A DNA stretch of 64,000 nucleotides, from NCBI GenBank assembly GCA_040880725.1, contig JBBDHV010000031.1, forward strand, positions 45,040 to 109,039, read 5' to 3'. Under the pieces are notes generated by a model that made no database searches, had not been told where the DNA came from, and was given only the letters and a program-made list of their open reading frames with translations. This DNA comes from DATHWB01 sp040880725. Its GTDB lineage: Bacteria; Actinomycetota; Acidimicrobiia; Spongiisociales; ZC4RG35. Made by a program: the position numbers and the translations under genes. This document shows, one piece after another, positions 62,759 through 64,000 of this stretch. Each line of letters starts with the position of its first letter. The first letter of the stretch is position 1.

Positions 62759-63163
62759 TCAGGCCTGGGCGGCGAGTTCGAGGATGGAGCGCATGGCGCG
62801 GATCGCCCTTCTCGCCTCCGGGATCGTGGGGTCGACCTCTTCGTACTGTGCCTTGTGTTTGATCGACAACAGCGTCTCCAGATGGCGCCTCGCCCCCTGG
62901 CCTACGTCTCCTGCCTCCTCGACGAGCGCGATTGCTCGTTGGTGGTCGTCCCCTGCGGCGTGGCGGCCGAGACGTCGGCAGCAGATCGAATCGGCAGCTG
63001 CGATACCCGCGAGGACAGCGTTGCTGACTGCCGCCGAACGTGTCGGTCCGTCGTCGGATGCAGGATCCAATTCAGCAAGTTCGGCGAAGGCCTTGGCTTG
63101 GGCGTGTCGCTGGTCTGCGTCGTAAGGCCCGCAGGGCCGGGTTCTTGACGATTTTCTGACCAT
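62759..63163 (-). CDS. HEPN-domain protein, probable MNT partner
   Basis: 134 helical residues. The segment SNAVLAGIAAADSICCRRLGRHAAGDDHQRAIAL (about 47-80) resembles the core of small HEPN proteins; within it R67-H68-x5-H74 fits the R(polar)x4-6H RNase motif of the superfamily. HEPN toxins cleave RNA and are neutralised by MNT partners. The ATG overlaps the stop of the upstream nucleotidyltransferase as TGATG. Family assignment is by pattern and context, so moderate. Confidence 0.7.
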   Translation of the reverse strand: MVRKSSRTRPCGPYDADQRHAQAKAFAELAELDPASDDGPTRSAAVSNAVLAGIAAADSICCRRLGRHAAGDDHQRAIALVEEAGDVGQGARRHLETLLSIKHKAQYEEVDPTIPEARRAIRAMRSILELAAQA

Positions 63164-63753
63164 CACCGGGACAGAGCTCCAATCAGATCGATCCCCTCGG
63201 ACTCGATGGCGACGTACAACTCTGCTGCCCTCTCCGCGAGGTCGTCGAACTCGACTGCGGTGTAGTGAAGGAGGTTGCACGCGTTTCCGGTCAGCTGATC
63301 GACCCGAACAGCGATGTTCTCGTTGGTGTTTTCCTGTGATTCCTCATCTGGCCATACCAAGGCGATGTCGATGTCGCTCTCCTCGTCGGCACTGCCGCGG
63401 GCCAGAGAACCGAACAGGATCGCCCGATTCGCTTCGGAAGCTTCCTCGCCGACGATCGTCGCAATTCGGTCGATTAGTTCATTCCTCAGGTTGACGATGC
63501 CGATGATGTAGGGAGCCAGGATGTGGTCCCGGTTCAGGGTGTTGAGGATCGATCCCCCGGCGAAGACCCGTTCGACCAGCCCGTGAGAAGCGAGTTCGTC
63601 GAGGGCATTCTGGACACCCTGCTGGCTGGCTTTTCGACGCAACAGCCGCATCACATGGCGGCCTGACAGGGGATAAGAGGTGTTGGCCAACACCTCGAGG
63701 ACCTGTCCTGAAAGGTTGGTCACCAAGGATGAGAGCGGATGTCCAAGATCCAT
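63163..63753 (-). CDS. Nucleotidyltransferase-domain (MNT) protein with N-terminal winged helix
   Basis: 196 residues. The N-terminal 70 residues form a winged-helix domain (EVLANTSYPLSGRHVMRLLRR, then GVQNALDELASHGLVERV). The nucleotidyltransferase domain has LFGSLARG (G115-S116) and ESDIDIAL with D127 and D129 as metal ligands. Minimal nucleotidyltransferases paired with HEPN proteins can AMPylate and silence the HEPN toxin. The added DNA-binding domain suggests this one also regulates the operon, and three iterons lie at its promoter. It may act as antitoxin and repressor in one. Confidence 0.82.
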   Translation of the reverse strand: MDLGHPLSSLVTNLSGQVLEVLANTSYPLSGRHVMRLLRRKASQQGVQNALDELASHGLVERVFAGGSILNTLNRDHILAPYIIGIVNLRNELIDRIATIVGEEASEANRAILFGSLARGSADEESDIDIALVWPDEESQENTNENIAVRVDQLTGNACNLLHYTAVEFDDLAERAAELYVAIESEGIDLIGALSR

Positions 63754-63760
63754 GATGCCA

Positions 63761-63766
63761 ACTCTA
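63761..63766 (-). promoter_or_regulatory. Probable leaderless -10 box for the MNT-HEPN operon
   Basis: On the minus strand TAGAGT lies seven bases before the MNT ATG, directly beside the first iteron. Confidence 0.45.
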
Positions 63767-63767
63767 G

Positions 63768-63814
63768 TAGGCAGTTACCAACTTGACTAGGCAGTTGCCA
63801 GGAAGAATAGGCAG
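63768..63814. repeat. Three iterons spaced 20 bp at the MNT promoter
   Basis: TAGGCAG begins at 63768, 63788 and 63808, exactly 20 bp apart. The first two extend to TAGGCAGTTACCA and TAGGCAGTTGCCA. They cover the region upstream of the MNT -10 box, a plausible operator for the winged-helix MNT protein. The rest of the gap to the tRNA shows nothing else. Confidence 0.65.
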
Positions 63815-63947
63815 CCTCTGACGTCAGGGCGCCCCGCCGTCTGCCATCGTTGCGGTGTGACGCAGCTCGTCTCAGGAACAGCGCGAAATCGTCCGAAAAC
63901 CCGATTGCCACAACGCGCGTCGGGCGTGAGCGCAGCTGGTTGGACGG

Positions 63948-64000
63948 TGGTCAGGGGCGGGGTCGAACCGCCGACCTCTGGTTTTTCAGACCAGCGCTCT
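63948..64000 (-). tRNA. tRNA-Phe (GAA), 3' part, cut by window edge
   Basis: Reading the minus strand: D-stem 3' side GAGC, anticodon stem CTGGT/ACCAG with loop CTGAAAA (anticodon GAA), variable loop AGGTC, T-arm GGCGG-TTCGACC-CCGCC and acceptor 3' strand CCTGACC with discriminator A. The bases after it are CCG, so a CCA end is not encoded. The 5' acceptor strand and most of the D-arm lie beyond the edge. Confidence 0.95.

Noticed and set aside
63768..63814. A CRISPR-like array.
   Set aside because: Only three short direct repeats with 13-base gaps and no cas genes; iterons of a regulator fit better.

Overview
The window is a dense, high-GC chromosome segment of an actinomycete-type bacterium. 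The markers are a WhiB iron-sulfur regulator, a complete GlgE/TreS-maltokinase alpha-glucan pathway, a GlnR-like atypical response regulator next to glutamine synthetase, an Eis-type acetyltransferase and an actinobacterial Mrp-type ATPase. I favour a deep-branching Actinomycetota lineage such as Acidimicrobiia, but class is not proven by anything I can see. No phage, insertion sequence or CRISPR array is visible. The only RNA gene is a tRNA-Phe cut by the right edge.

Layout. 1-3017: an ECF sigma factor coupled to a partial downstream gene, a small membrane protein, an alpha/beta hydrolase, an orphan membrane-anchored protein and an N-terminally short GNAT. 3135-17096: a six-gene glucan/trehalose operon (glgB, treZ, a GH57/DUF3536 protein, treY, glgE, treS-maltokinase) joined by overlaps at four of five junctions; treY carries an apparent +1 frameshift. 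17191-25820: small proteins, a receiver-only regulator, an NfeD-type membrane protein, WhiB, the selenocysteine genes selB-selA, then fxsA, NUDIX, MBL hydrolase and a secreted M23 peptidase. 25821-26609: non-coding DNA with three successive hairpins and a tandem repeat of about 204 bp. 26610-35711: Mrp, IscA, RidA, ALDH7-like dehydrogenase, a glnA/glnR-like/NUDIX operon, Eis, two anchored orphans and a NifU N-terminal protein. 35757-43624: hydantoinase-like hyuA-hyuB and glycolate oxidase glcD-glcE-glcF with a membrane partner. 43640-48376 (minus): GNAT, argS and a fused E1 alpha-beta 2-oxoacid dehydrogenase. 49557-55325: a complete seven-gene Mrp Na+/H+ antiporter operon (A to G), every junction overlapping. 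55372-62585: acyl-CoA dehydrogenase, an anchored orphan, an ABC exporter pair, DUF1761, SDR, SRPBCC and ArsR. 62759-63753: a HEPN/nucleotidyltransferase (MNT) pair resembling a toxin-antitoxin system.

How it fits together. The 14-kb operon can build branched alpha-glucan from trehalose by way of maltose 1-phosphate (TreS, Mak, GlgE, GlgB) and return glucan to trehalose (TreY, TreZ), with an uncharacterised GH57 enzyme inside the same transcript. Many single genes and operon heads share a TANNNT-like box 6-8 nt before the start codon and no ribosome-binding site, which points to widespread leaderless transcripts.

The most unusual items are: the treY frameshift; a 34-bp perfect palindrome upstream of arsR; three 20-bp-spaced iterons at the MNT promoter; a duplicated GNAT gene tail that differs only by synonymous changes; the 204-bp tandem repeat; and a symmetric back-to-back promoter between selA and fxsA.
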